DNA of 64,000 nucleotides from Dryobates pubescens (lineage: Eukaryota > Chordata > Aves > Piciformes > Picidae). The DNA lies in the NCBI RefSeq assembly GCF_014839835.1, contig NC_071624.1:21471675-21535674 (forward strand), in the 5' to 3' direction. The position numbers were made by a program, and so were the translations under genes. Below, piece by piece: positions 22,301 to 34,300 of this stretch (positions within the stretch are counted from its first letter, which is position 1; every line of letters starts with the position of its first letter). The notes under the pieces are model-generated. The model was not told where the DNA came from, did no database searches, and saw only the letters and a list, made by a program, of their open reading frames with translations.

Positions 22301-25300
22301 TTCAGGGAGCTGCAGAGCCATGAGGCCTCCCCTGGTGCAGCTTGACACCATCCATGGCTTCAGGAATTGCCATCCTGAGGTGCTTGATTCAGCCTGACCT
22401 TGGTGCCTCCACTGCAACCTGCTGGAAGGGAGCTCAGCAGGCCCCCTGCACCAGCAGGATGGGCTTGGTGCTCCCACAGCATCTCCAGGGAGCACATTTT
22501 GAGGAGGGCTGGTTGCATTCTGCAGTGTAACCATCTCCTCTCAGGCCATGCCTCTGGGGATGGAGCCAGGCCTGGGTGGGGGAAGCCAAAGGAGCCCAGC
22601 CCCAGTTCTGCTGCTGTTCTTCTTCCTCATTGATGCAAATGCTCCACATCCAAACAGCTTTTAGACCCCTGCAGAGATGGAGAGTCCACCACCTCCCTGG
22701 GCAGCCTGGGCCAGTGCCTGATGACCCTCTGGGGAAAGAAGTGATTTTGAATGTCCAACCTGAACCTCCCCTGCTGCAACTTGAGGCCATTTCCTCTGAC
22801 TTGTACTTGGAGAAGAATCCAGCCCCTGCCTCACTTCAACCTTTCAGGAGATGTAGAGAGCAAGAAGGTCTCCCCTGAGCCTCCTCTTCTGCAGGCTAAG
22901 CAACCCCAGCTCCCTCAGCCTCTCCTCACAGGGCTGTGCTCCAGACCCCTCCCCAGCTTTGTTGCCCTTCTCTGGACACCTTCCAGCAAGTCAACCTCCT
23001 TCCTAACCTGAGGAGCCCAGAACTGGACACAGGACTCAAGGTGTGGCCTAAGCAGTGCTGAGCACAGGGCCCAAGGACTTCCCTGCTCCTGCTGGCCACG
23101 CTGTTCCTGCTGCAGGCCAGGATGCCCTTGGCCTTCTTGGCCCCCTGGGCACACTGCTGGCTCCTGTTCAGCTGCTGTCACCCACTCCCCCCAGGTCCCT
23201 TTCTGCCTGGCTGCTCTCAGCCACTCTGCCCCCAGCCTGTAGCACTGCCTGGGGTTGCTGTGGCCAAAGTGCAGCACCTGGCACTTGGATGTGTTCAGTC
23301 TCATGCCCTTGGCCTCTGCCCATCTGTGCAGCCTGGCAAGGTCCCTCTGCAGAGCTCTCCTACCCTCTCACAGCTCAACTCCTGTCCCCAGCTTGCTGTC
23401 AGCTGCAAACTTCCTGCTGATGGACTCCATCCCCTCCTCCAGATCATCAATAAAGATATTGAACAGGCTGGGGCCCAGCATTGATCCCTGGGGCACACCA
23501 CTGGTGCCTGGCTGCCAGCTGGCTGTGGCACCACTCACCACCCCTCTCTGCCACAGGAGCAGAGCCAGCAAGGGCTGTGTGTGACACTCACCCTTCCAGG
23601 TCAGTCCAATCATCTCCAGCAGTGGGAGAAGCATGGTGCTGCCATTCCACCTGCAGAAACCTCCCCATCCAATGTCCCTGGTGGCCCTGGCCCCAGGAAT
23701 GGGGAGCACAAGCCCAAGCTCAGGAAAGCCTTGCTTTTTCCAGCATCCACCAGCACCAAGGATTTGTTCTTCCTTCTTTGAGCTGTTTGTTCCCTTGGTC
23801 ACTCACACAGTTCAGCTCCTGGCAGGTTGTCCCCACAGAGCTCAGGATCATCTACAGCACAACTCTGATATGAGAATCAGGGAGCTGTGCAGGACTGCTC
23901 TTACCACTTGGATTCTGCTTACCTGATCTTCTTAGTTTCTTCTCTGTAGCAGTGGGGCAGAGCTCAGACACTGAAGACTGGGATGGCTGATTGTGCTCAG
24001 TGTTATCCCAGACCCCCAGCAGGGAGGGTTGGAAGGGAGCTCTGGAGCTCATCCAGGCCAAGCCCTGCTCCAGCAGGGCACCCACAGCAGCTTGCCCAGC
24101 GCCACAATGCCCAGGGGGGTTGGAAGCTCTCCACACAAGGACACTCCACAACCTCTCTGGGCAGCCTGCTCCAGGCCTCCAGCACCCTCACAACAAACAA
24201 CTTTCTCCTCCACTTCACATCCAACCTCCTGGGCTCCACTCTGTGCCCCTTGCTGCCCCTTGGCCTGGCCCTGGGCACCACTCAGCAGAGTCTGGCCCCA
24301 GCCTCTTGCCCCCCACAGCTCCTTTAGCTCTTGCTGAGCATTGCTCAGCTGCCCTCTGGGGCTGCTCTTCTGCAGGCTCTCAGCCCCAGGGCTCTCAGCC
24401 TTTGCTGCTCCCAGAGCTGCTCCAGGCCCCTCAGCAGCTCTGCAGCCTCCCCTGGGCTCTCTCCAGCAGTTCTCTGTCTCTCTTGAGCTGGGGAGCCCAG
24501 AACCAGCACTCCAGATGTGTCCTCAGGAGGGCAGAGCAGAGGGGGAGGAGAACCTCCCTTGCCCTGCTGGCCACACTCTTCTCCCTGCCCCCCAGGACCC
24601 CATTGGCCTTCTTGGCCCCCAGGGCACATTGCTGCCTCATGTGGACCTTGTTGTCCCCCAGCACTCCCAGCTCCTTCTCCTTGGAGCTGCTTCCCAGCAG
24701 GTCCCCCCTCAGCTGTCCTGCTGCAGGAGGTTGTTCCTCCCCAGGGCCAGGACCCTGCCCTTGCCCTTGGTGAGCTTCATGAGGTTCCCTGTGCCCAGCC
24801 CTGCATCCTGGCCAGGTCTGGATGGCAGCACAGCCTGAGGGGCCACTGCTCCCCATTGGGTGGCAGCAGCAGACTGAGGCTCCACTCTGTGCCTTCATCC
24901 AGGTCACTGATGAAGATATCAAGCAACACTGGTCCCAGTGCTGACCCTTGTGGACCACCTGGCAGCTGCTCCCTGTTAGCAGAGCACTCAGGACCATTTG
25001 CTGTGGACCCAGAGGCATGAGGCATTGCTCTGGGTCCATGCAGAGGGCATCTGCTTAGCCACACTCACATGAGCCTGGCTCAGAGGTTTGCCATTAGCTG
25101 AGGGCATGGTTTGAACCCTGCTGACTGGAAGCTGTTCCAGCATGGAGGTAGCAGAGCCTCAGGCTTGGGGACTTTGGGTCTTGGGGACTTTGGGCTCCTG
25201 GGGACTTTGGGCTCCTGGTGGCTGTGGGCTCCTGGTGACTGTGGGCTCCTGGTGACTGTGGGGACCTGGTGACTGTGGGCTCCTGGTGACTGTGAGCACC

Positions 25301-28300
25301 TGGTGACTGTGGGCCCCTGGTGACTGTGGGCTCCTGGTGACTGTGAGCACCTGGTGACTGTGGGCACCTGGTGACTGTGGGCTCCTGGTGACTGTGAGCT
25401 CCTGGTGACTGTGGGCTCCTGGTGACTGTGGGCTCCTGGTGATTGTGAGCACCTGGTGACTGTGGGCTCCTGGTGACTGTGGGCTCCTGGTGACTGTGGG
25501 CACCTGGTGACTGTGGGCTCCTGGTGACTGTGGGCTCCTGGTGACTATGGGGACCTGGTGACTGTGGGCTCCTGGTGACTGTGGGCTCCTGGTGACTGTG
25601 AGCACCTGGTGACTTTGGGCTCCTGGTGACTGTGGGCTCCTGGTGACTTTGGGCTCCTGGTGACTGTGAGCACCTGGTGACTTTGGGCTCTGGTGACTGT
25701 GAGCACCTGGTGACTGTGGGCTCCTGGTGACTGTGAGCACCTGGTGACTTTGGGCTCCTGGTGACTGTGAGCACCTGGTGACTGTGGGCTCCTGGTGCCT
25801 GTGGGCTCCTGGTGACTTTGGGCTCCTGGTGACTGTGAGCACCTGGTGACTGTGGGCTCCTGGTGACTGTGAGCACCTGGTGACTGTGGGCTCCTGGTGA
25901 CTGTGAGCACCTGGTGACTTTGGGCTCCTGGTGACTGTGAGCACCTGGTGACTTTGGGCTCCTGGTGACTGTGAGCACCTGGTGACTTTGGGCTCCTGGT
26001 GACTTTGGGCTCCTGGTGACTGTGAGCACCTGGTGACTTTGGGCTCCTGGTGACTTTGGGCTCCTGGTGACTGTGAGCACCTGGTGACTGTGGGCTCCTG
26101 GTGACTGTGAGCACCTGGTGACTGTGGGCTCCTGGTGACTGTGAGCTCCTGGTGACTGTGGGCTCCTGGTGACTGTGAGCACCTGGTGACTGTGGGCTCC
26201 TGGTGACTGTGAGCACCTGGTGACTTTGGGCTCCTGGTGACTGTGAGCACCTGGTGACTGTGGGCTCCTGGTGACTGTGAGCACCTGGTGACTGTGGGCT
26301 CCTGGTGACTGTGAGCACCTGGTGACTTTGGGCTCCTGGTGACTTTGGGCTCCTGGTGACTGTGAGCACCTGGTGACTGTGGGCTCCTGGTGACTGTGAG
26401 CACCTGGTGACTGTGGGCTCCTGGTGACTGTGAGCACCTGGTGACTGTGAGCACCTGGTGACTGTGGGCTCCTGGTGACTGTGAGCACCTGGTGACTGTG
26501 GGCTCCTGGTGACTGTGGGCTCCTGGTGACTGTGAGCACCTGGTGACTGTGGGCTCCTGGTGACTGTGAGCACCTGGTGACTTTGGGCTCCTGGTGACTG
26601 TGGGCTCCTGGTGACTGTGAGCACCTGGTGACTGTGGGCTCCTGGTGACTGTGGGCTCCTGGTGACTGTGAGCACCTGGTGACTGTGAGCACCTGGTGAC
26701 TGTGGGCACCTGGTGACTGTGGGCTCCTGGTGACTGTGAGCACCTGGTGACTGTGGGCTCCTGGTGACTGTGAGCACCTGGTGACTGTGGGCTCCTGGTG
26801 ACTGTGAGCACCTGGTGACTGTGGGCTCCTGGTGACTGTGGGCTCCTGGTGACTTGGGCTCCTGGTGACTGTGAGCTCCTGGTGACTTGGGCTCCTGGTG
26901 ACTTTGGGCTCCTGGTGTCTGTGGGCTCTCGGTGACTCCCTGGCCATGGTGAGGTCTCGAGTGCTGCCACGAGTGCTCTTGTGCTGTTGTGCTGTTGTGC
27001 TCTTGTGCTGTTGTACTGTTGTACTGTTGTGCTCTTGTGCTCTTGTGCTGTTGTACTGTTGTGCTCTTGTGCTCTTGTGCTCTTGTGCTGTTGCGCTCTT
27101 GTGCTCTTGTGCTCTTGTGCTGTGGCTTTCTGTTGCCTGAAGTCAGTCTTCCTGCCTAGGTTACTGCTCACTGGGAGAAGTTCTTCGCTGGCCAGCTGCC
27201 TGAGAAGCACACAGCTGAGCAGCTCAGGTCCATCAAGGAGAAGTTCCTGGAGTCAGCCCAGACCAACATCACCTATGGCCCCAGCTCGCTGAGCGAGTTC
27301 ACCCGCTGGCGGGTAGGTCCCGGCCCGCCTGCCCCTCGCTCCTCCCGGCCAGGAGCCTGCAGCCTGCCTCCCAGGGCCTTTGCTTCGGGGCTGGGGGGCT
27401 TTGGGATCAGCTCCTGGGGCTCTCACAGACAGGTGGTGTCACTTAGAATCAGTAAGGTTGGAAAAGACCTCAGAGATCAGCAAGTCCAAGCTGTCACCCA
27501 GCACCTCCTGACAGCTAAACCATGGCACCAAGTGCCACATCCAATCCCCTCTTGAACACCTCCAGGGATGGGGACTCCACCACCTCCCTGGGCAGCACAT
27601 CCCAGTGGCCAATCTCTGTTGCTGGGAAGAACTTTCTCCTCCCCTCCAGACTAAACTTCCCCTGGCACAGCTTGAGACTGTGTCCTCTTGTTCTGGTGCT
27701 GGGTGCCTGGGAGAAGAGACCAACCCCCACCTGGCTACAACCTCCCTTCAGGGAGTTGGAGAGAGCAAGAAGGTCTCCCCTGAGCCTCCTCTTCTGCAGG
27801 CTAAGCAACCCCAGCTCCCTCAGCCTCTCCTCACAGGGCTGTGCTCCAGACCCCTCCCCAGCTTTGTTACCCTTCTCTGGACACCTTCCAGCATCTCAAC
27901 ATCTTTCCTAACCTGAGGAGCCCAGAACTGGACACAGGACTCCAGGTGTGCCCTACCCAGTGCTGAGCACAGGGCACAATGACTTCCCTGCTCCTGCTGG
28001 CCACACTCTTCCTGCTGCAGGCCAGGATGCCCTTGGCCTTCTTGGCCACCTGGGCACACTGCTGGCTCCTGTTCAGCTGCTGTCCACCACTACCCCCAGG
28101 TCCTTTTCTGCCTGGCTGCTCTCAGCCACTCTGCCCCAGCCTGTAGCACTGCCTGGGGTTGCTGTGGCCAAAGTGCAGCCCCTGGCACTTGGCCCTGTTG
28201 AATGCCATCCCGTGGGGCTGTGCCCAGCTTCCCCCTCTCCTGCCTCCCTTGCCTGCTTCGTTCAGCAGCTCCAGAAGCGCTCGGCCTGAGCGTGCAGGAA

Positions 28301-31300
28301 GTTGCAGGGAGTGCCCTGAAACCCTGCCTGGCAACTCATCAGCATTAGTGACCCTTGGACTAATTAGCAAGCCTGCAGTGGCCTCCCTGCTTCATTAGTT
28401 GCAAATCAGGGAGCCACAGAATCGTTCAGGCTGGAAAAGGCCCTTAAAGGTCATTGAGTCCAGCATTAACTCAGTGCCAGCACTCAGCCATGGCCCTCAG
28501 CACCACAGCCCCAGGGCTTTGAAACCCCTCCAGGCATGGGGACTCCACCACTGCCCTGGGCAGCCTGGGCCAGGCCTTGACCACCCTCAAGGGGAAGAAA
28601 TTGTTCCTCATGTCCAACCTAAACCTCCTCTGGGGCAACTTGAGGCCATTTCATCTCATCCCATCACTTCTTCTGTGGGAGCAGAGACCAACCCCAGTCT
28701 GGCTCCAGCCTCCTTTCAAGGAGTTGTAGAGAGCAATGAGGTCTTCCCTCAGCCTCCTGTTCTCCAGGCTGAGCAACCTCTACAGCTCTACAACTACCTG
28801 AAGGGAAGTTGTAGCCAGGTGGGGGGCAGGCTCTTCTCCCAGGCCCCTTGTGACAAGAGGAGAGGCCATGGCCTGAAGCTGTGCCACAGTGGGGGGTGGC
28901 TGCTGTTGTTGCTTGTCCATTTCCAACTCCTCATATTTGCTTCTAAGGTGAAAATGATTGCAGAGGAGTTTCTGTCCTCCTCGCTGGGCCTGGAGTTAAA
29001 CACAGATCCTGAACCAGAGGAGGAGACAGAGGAGAGTGAGGAAGAAGCTACAGAAAGCCCCAGGGAAGCTGCACTGGATGTCTCTCAGGTAGCTGCTTTT
29101 CCACTTGGATTAGCAACCTCCTTTTCATCCCTTGGGAGTCAGCAGCACTTGGCACAGCTGTGCCCCTTTGGGAAGTGTGAGGGCAGCCCCAGGCTCCAGC
29201 CTCTGTTCAGCAGCTGAGGTTTGTTCTTTATGGCTAGATAAAGTGGGAAAGATGAGTTGTTCTCCAAGAGGAGACAGCTTCCATTCTCACAGGAGACCCA
29301 GGAGAGTTCATAGAATCACAGAGTGGTTGGGGTTGGAAGGGACCTCTGGAGCTCATCCAGGCCAAGCCCTGCTCCAGCAGGGCACCCACAGCACAATGCC
29401 CAGCACCACAATGCCCAGGGGGGGTTGGAAGCTCTCCACACCAGGACACTCCACAACCTCTCTGGGCAGCCTGCTCCAGGCCTCCAGCACCCTCACAACA
29501 AACAACTTTCTCCTCCTCTTCACATCCAACCTCCTGGGCTCCACTCTGTGCCCCTTGCTGCCCCTTGTGCTGTCCCTGGGCACCACTCAGCAGAGTCTGG
29601 CCCCAGCCTCTTGCCCCCCACAGCTCCTTTAGCTCTTGCTGAGCATTGCTCAGCTCCCCTCTGGGGCTGCTCTTCTCCAGCTCTCTCTTCACAAACACCT
29701 GCAGGGTGGTGTCAGGAAGGGGCCAGGCTCTTGTCAGTGCTGTGCTGTGATAGGACCAGGAGCAATGGACACAAAGTTTCTCCTCATGCTGAGGTTCCAG
29801 CTTGTGTCTGTTGTCCTTGTCCTGGCTCTGGGCACCACTCAAAGAGCCTGGCCCCTTCACCCTGCCACCCACCCCTCAGATATTTACAGCCATTGAGAAG
29901 GTCTCCTCTTAGCCTTCTGGAGCACCTGTGTGGACAGACTGAGGGAGTTGGGGTTGTGCATCCTGGAGAGGAGAAGGCTCTGAGGAGACCTAATTGTGGA
30001 CTTCCAGGATCTGCAGGGGGCTGCAGGAAAGCTGGGGAGGGACTTTTGAGGGTGTCAGGGAGGGATAGGACTGGGGGGGATGGAGCAGAACTAGAAGTGG
30101 GGAGATTGAGATTGGCTGTGAGGAAGAAGTTGTTCCCCAGGAGGGTGGTGAGAGCCTGGCACAGGTTGCCCAGGGAGGTGGTGGAAGCCTCCTGCCTGGA
30201 GGTGTTTGCAGCCAGGCTGGAGGTGGCTGTGAGCAACCTGCCGGAGTGTGAGGTGTCCCTGCCCATGGCAGGGGGGTTGGGACTGGCTGGGCCTTGAGGT
30301 CCCTTCCAGCCCTGACAACTCTGTGGTTGTACAGACTGAACTGCCCCAGGGCTCTCAGTCTCTTCATGAGTGTGGTGCCACTGGCTCCACCTCTCCTGTG
30401 AAGGTGGAATGTTTCTGATGGCAGAGCTGGGCTGGTGCCTGGGCAGCCTGTGGTGGTGCTCACCTTAGAAGTGGCTGCAGATTGAACCACCCCCCCCAGT
30501 CCATGGCTAGATTTGGGCTTCCCCATCTTACACAGATCACAAGTCACTGGGATGAGGAGCAGGAGATGAAAATGAAGCTGGTGGGGAGGAAATTCCTTTA
30601 GCTTCTGCCTCTAGGGCCTCTGCAGCTCTGGGCTGTGCAAGCCTTGGCAGCCAGGCTGTAGCCATGGGAGGGCACTTGTGGCATCTGAGCAGTGACCACC
30701 TCTGGCTTCCAAATGATCTGCACATCTCCAGGAAGCTAGAAACCTTCTCCAGAAACTGACAGTCTGCCTTACAGATCACACTAAAGCCCAGCAAGAGGAA
30801 AAGGAACAATTCCAAATCAGTCTCTGGAAGCAAGAGGTCCAAATCCCAGGCAGACCCCAAGGAGGAGGCTGCAGTCACTCCCAGGAAGTCCAGGCACGTG
30901 CAGGAGGTGCCAGCTCCTGATAAACTCAGGGCCTCCAACCAGCCAGCCAAGCAGGCAAGCCCTGAGCAGGGAGCTGAAGGGACACAGAAGAATGGAGAGC
31001 AGTTTCCCAAGGGACAAAGCAACAGGAGGTCCAGCCAGCTGACAGGGGAGCAGAAGAGCCAGGAGCAGGACAATGGAGTCGTTAGCTTGACCCCAGTGAA
31101 GAACTCCAAGGGCAAGGTAGGTTCATCAGGCCCCCCTGGGGGACTGGATTTGGCCTCTTGGTTGAGTGGGAAGAGCTGCACTCAGATTTCCTGGGAGCTC
31201 TGCACAGCACTGGAGCTGAGGCCTGGCCAGGTGCACTGTGAGTTACACTTCTTTGTTCTTCTTTGTTTCTTTCCTTGTTGTTTTTACATCTCTCAGAGGC

Positions 31301-34300
31301 ATCAGGGAAGGCTCCCCCTGGAGACTGGGAATCCCCTGCCAGGGGCTGGATGGACCAAGGGGCTCTGAGGTGCTGCACTGAAAGCCTGTTCTTAGGAATG
31401 GGACTGGCATGACATGCTCTCAGGTCACACTGATGGCTGCCTAGGGAAAGGTGTTTTGGTTTTGACCACCCCCCCCTCAGCTCAGCCCAGAGGGTATCTA
31501 AAGGGTTCTTCACCTCCTCTCTGCAGCAGGCAGTGGGGGTTGCTGCTGGGGGCTGCTGGGAACACCTTCTCTGGAGAATCACCTGCTGGCTTAGGGAGCC
31601 CTGCTGGCACCTCAGGCTCTCCTGGGCTCTGGAGCACACACAGAAGGGCTGCAGGGTGCTGCAGTTGGGCTCAGGTTGCTGGTTCTGCTGAGGCAGGTGG
31701 CTGTCAGGGGGGATGGATCTGCTGACTGGGGCTGGTCTGTTGTAGGAGAACGTCAGTGCAGAGCCCTTGCACTTCCTTCAGTGCCACAGCAAAGGCAACA
31801 GCAGAGAGGACTTTAAAACCCAGCTCTGGTCAGGTGTCTTCGAGCCCTTGCTAGACTCTGGAGCCAAGAAAGGTGAGCTCTGAATTCCCAGCATCACAGA
31901 ATCCATAGGGTTGGAAAACACCTCAGGGATCATCCAGTCCAACCTCTCACCCAACCCCTCCTGACAACTCAACCATGGCTCCCAGTGCCACATCCAATCC
32001 CCTCCTGAACACCTCCAGGGATGGGGACTCCACCACCTCCCTGGGCAGCACATCCCAAGGGCCAATCTCTCTTGCTGGGAAGAACTTTCTCCTCCCCTCC
32101 AGCCTGAACCTCCCCTGGCACAGCTTGAGACTGTGTCCTCTTGTTCTGGTGCTGCTTGCCTGGGAGAAGAGACCAACCCCCACCTGGCTCCAACCTCCCT
32201 TCAGGGAGTTGGAGAGAGCAAGAAGGTCTCCCCTGAGCCTCCTCTTCTGCAGGCTAAGCAACCCCAGCTCCCTCAGCCTCTCCTCACAGGGCTGTGCTCC
32301 AGACCCCTCCCCAGCCTCATTGCCCTTCCCTGGACACCTTCCAGTGTCTCAATGTCCTTCTTGAGCTGAGGAGCCCAGAACTGGCCACAGGACTCCAGGT
32401 GGATTCCCAGAACCACTCTGGGATCTCCATGGGTTAGATCCCTGCTCCTTCAGGCTGTGGTCTCTGCTGTCAGGAGGAGATTTGCTTGCCCAGTGCTTCT
32501 TTGGCTTGGAAAACAGGAGCCTGGGAGAGCAGCAGGCAGTGATAAGCTGCAGTCTGCATCTGTGCTCCTGGGATCTTCTCACCTCCTTTCTTTCCTGTTT
32601 CAGATCCTGTTGTGAGCTCCTCCAGAACTGTGGCGACGTGTGGAGGGGAATCTGTCTGTCTGATTGATTGTGAGACAGGCATGGTGCTGAAAAAGTATAA
32701 GGTGGCTGCAGAGGTATGTGGGAAGAGAGAGCATGGAGTGGAAATGCCATAACCTGCTGTAGATGTCACAGAATGGCTTTAGGCTGGAAGGGACCTCACA
32801 GATCATCCAGTTCCAACCCCACTGCCATGGGCAGGGACACCTCCCACCAGCCCAAGTTGCTCAAGGCCTCATCCAGCCTGGCCTGGAACACCTTCAGGGA
32901 GATTGGATGTTAGGAAGAAGTTGTCCCTTCCTCCTTCTCCCATAGCCTCCACAGCCTCCCTGGGGCAGCCTGTTCCAGAGTCTCACCATCCTTGTACTGA
33001 AGAACTTCTTCCTCAGCTCCACTCTAACCTTGCTCTGCCTCAGCTTCAAACCATTCCCCCTTGGCCTGTCTCTAGACACCCTCAGGAAAAGTCCCTCTGC
33101 CACCTGCCTTCAGGGACTGGAAGGTTGCTCTAAGGTCCCCCTGGAGCCTTCTCTTCTCCAGGCTGAACACCCCCAGCTCCCTCAGCCTGTTCTCAGAGCA
33201 GAGTTGCTCCAGCCCTTGGATCATCCTTGTGGCCTCCTCTGGGTTCACTCCAGCAGCTCTGTGTCCTTCTTGTGCTGGGGCCACCAGAACTGGGGGCAGG
33301 ATTGGAGGTGGGGTCTCAACAGAGGAGAGCAGAGGAGCAGAATCCTCTCTCCTGCCCTGCTGCCCACACTCCTTTTGATGCAGCCCAGGCCATGGCTGCC
33401 TTCTGGGCTGCATGAGGGCACTGCCAGCTCGTGGTGAGCTTCTCCTTCATCAACACCCCCAAGGCCTTTATGTGAGTGTGTGCACAATGGATACCTCAGA
33501 GAGCTCTGGAAGGCTTCTGGACAGGGTTTAAAGGGGTGAAGCCAGTCTGAAGAAGCTGGGGTTGCTTAGCCTGGAGAAGAGGAGGCTCAGGGGAGACCTT
33601 CTTGCTCTCTCCAGCTCCCTGAAGGGAGGTTGTAGCCAGGTGGGGGTTGGTCTCTTCTCCCAGGCACCCAGCACCAGAACAAGAGGACACAGTCTCAAGC
33701 TGTGCCAGGGGGGGTTTAGGCTGGAGGTGAGGAGAAAGTTCTTCCCAGCAAGAGAGATTGGCCCTTGGGATGTGCTGCCCAGGGAGGTGGTGGAGTCCCC
33801 ATCCCTGGAGGTGTTCAGGAGGGGCTTGGAATGTGGCACTTGGTGCCATGGTCACCATGGTCTAGTAGTCATGAGGGGTTGGGTGAGAGGTTGGACTTGG
33901 TGATCTCTGAGGTCTTTTCCAACTTTATTGCTTCTGTGATCCTTTCAGCCTGGTTTGCTTCTGGTTTTCATGTGTGGAAGATGAGTTTGCCTCTTGCTCC
34001 TCAGACAGGGTCACGTAGGTGCATCCAGGCCTGCTCCACACCACAGCGGAACCAAGCTCCCGTTGGAGTCTGTGGATCCTCCCGAGGCTTGCTTTGAGCT
34101 TCAGTGCTGCCCCTTGCATAGTCTGTCCATTTCACCTGGGGAGTTGCCTTACCTGTGAGCTAGCAGCCATCCCTGCTGGCAGTTCTCTTTCCCCACTCTC
34201 CTTGGTTTCTTTGCCCCCCCCAGGAGTTCTTCAGCGTGGCGTGGACCACCCTCACGATGGCCAACAGCGACAGCCGCAGAAGATCCCACAACATCTTGGC

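Noticed and set aside
25094-27210. Minus-strand open frames of 410-683 codons of [11 protein letters not shown]-type repeats
   Set aside because: They are translations of the 17-bp minisatellite, open in all phases, antisense to LRWD1 intron 3. No gene evidence.
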